A stretch of 64,000 bases of DNA from Thereva unica. Its lineage: Eukaryota; Arthropoda; Insecta; Diptera; Therevidae. Position 1 is the first letter of the stretch. Every line of letters starts with the position of its first letter. The stretch spans positions 39,024,039-39,088,038 of the forward strand of contig OX465282.1 of assembly GCA_949987705.1 (NCBI GenBank), written 5' to 3'. Shown piece after piece: positions 63,985 through 64,000 of the stretch. The notes under the pieces were generated by a model, which was not told the origin of the DNA, ran no database searches, and saw nothing but the letters and a program-made list of their open reading frames with translations. A program made the translations under genes and the position numbers.

Positions 63985-64000
63985 CAATGGTGTATTGCCT

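Larger units (their letters stand above)
57877..64000 (+). mobile_element. Element D: Ty3/gypsy retrotransposon, decaying, 3' LTR at window edge
   Basis: Primer site, a leader of about 1.3 kb, gag with two CCHC-type knuckles, protease, reverse transcriptase, RNase H, integrase, a 3' untranslated region and a polypurine tract with the first bases of the 3' LTR. A lysine-type primer site, long leader and double knuckle suggest an Osvaldo-like relative; that is an inference. Several inactivating changes are present. Confidence 0.85.

Overview
This is a transposable-element-dense window from an animal, almost certainly insect, nuclear genome. It is AT-rich, with gypsy, BEL/Pao and copia LTR elements, several clades of non-LTR elements, Tc1, mariner, hAT and PIF/Harbinger transposons, many MITEs, a tRNA-derived SINE and satellite arrays. 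I see no bacterial signals and no convincing conserved single-copy host gene. The only coding unit with clean introns outside a recognisable transposon is a small DUF4806-like gene at 27.2-27.8 kb, which may itself belong to a transposon. The insect order cannot be read from the sequence.

Layout. 1-4905: 3' two thirds of an errantivirus-like gypsy element (broken pol, broken env, 3' LTR), abutted by a tRNA SINE. 5.4-11.2 kb: a MITE, a decayed Tc1 element with IR/DR-type ends, and a 2.7 kb element with about 490 bp terminal inverted repeats holding a broken zinc-finger ORF. 11.2-17.7 kb: one minus-strand Harbinger transposase gene split by a Russian-doll insertion (LINE-1 into Harbinger, LINE-2 into LINE-1, hAT MITE into LINE-2) and by a separate MITE. 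17.8-19.3 kb: two Harbinger-type MITEs. 19.4-23.7 kb: a LINE remnant split by a second SINE copy, then a 5'-truncated copia element. 24-27.8 kb: a hAT element inserted in the C-terminal end of an EnSpm/CMC-like transposase remnant, then the DUF4806-like gene. 28-33.4 kb: LINE and mariner remnants. 34.4-38.6 kb: a 129 bp tandem array into which a Jockey-type LINE with an intact ORF2 inserted.

38.7-54.5 kb is the youngest and most interesting block. A BEL/Pao element (B, minus strand) is split by a young BEL/Pao element (A, 40459-54326) with a 1743-codon gag-pol ORF, a separate 241-codon accessory ORF and LTRs carrying seven consecutive stem-loop units with compensating arm changes. A is itself interrupted by a Ty3/gypsy element (C, 47727-52734) whose two 351 bp LTRs look identical. 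C lacks a recognisable tRNA primer site, but right after its 5' LTR it has 11 nt complementary to its own LTR, as in self-priming Tf1-type elements, and it has a canonical -1 frameshift heptamer between gag and pol. 54.9-64 kb: a 146 bp dimeric satellite, a 1.1 kb hAT-like non-autonomous element and a large decaying gypsy element (D) whose 3' LTR starts at the window edge.

How the genes work together: within each LTR element gag, protease, reverse transcriptase, RNase H and integrase serve one replication cycle, and the DNA transposases would mobilise the nearby MITEs only where the ends match. Most genes are broken. The reading frames that look intact are A gag-pol, the A accessory ORF, C pol and the Jockey ORF2.
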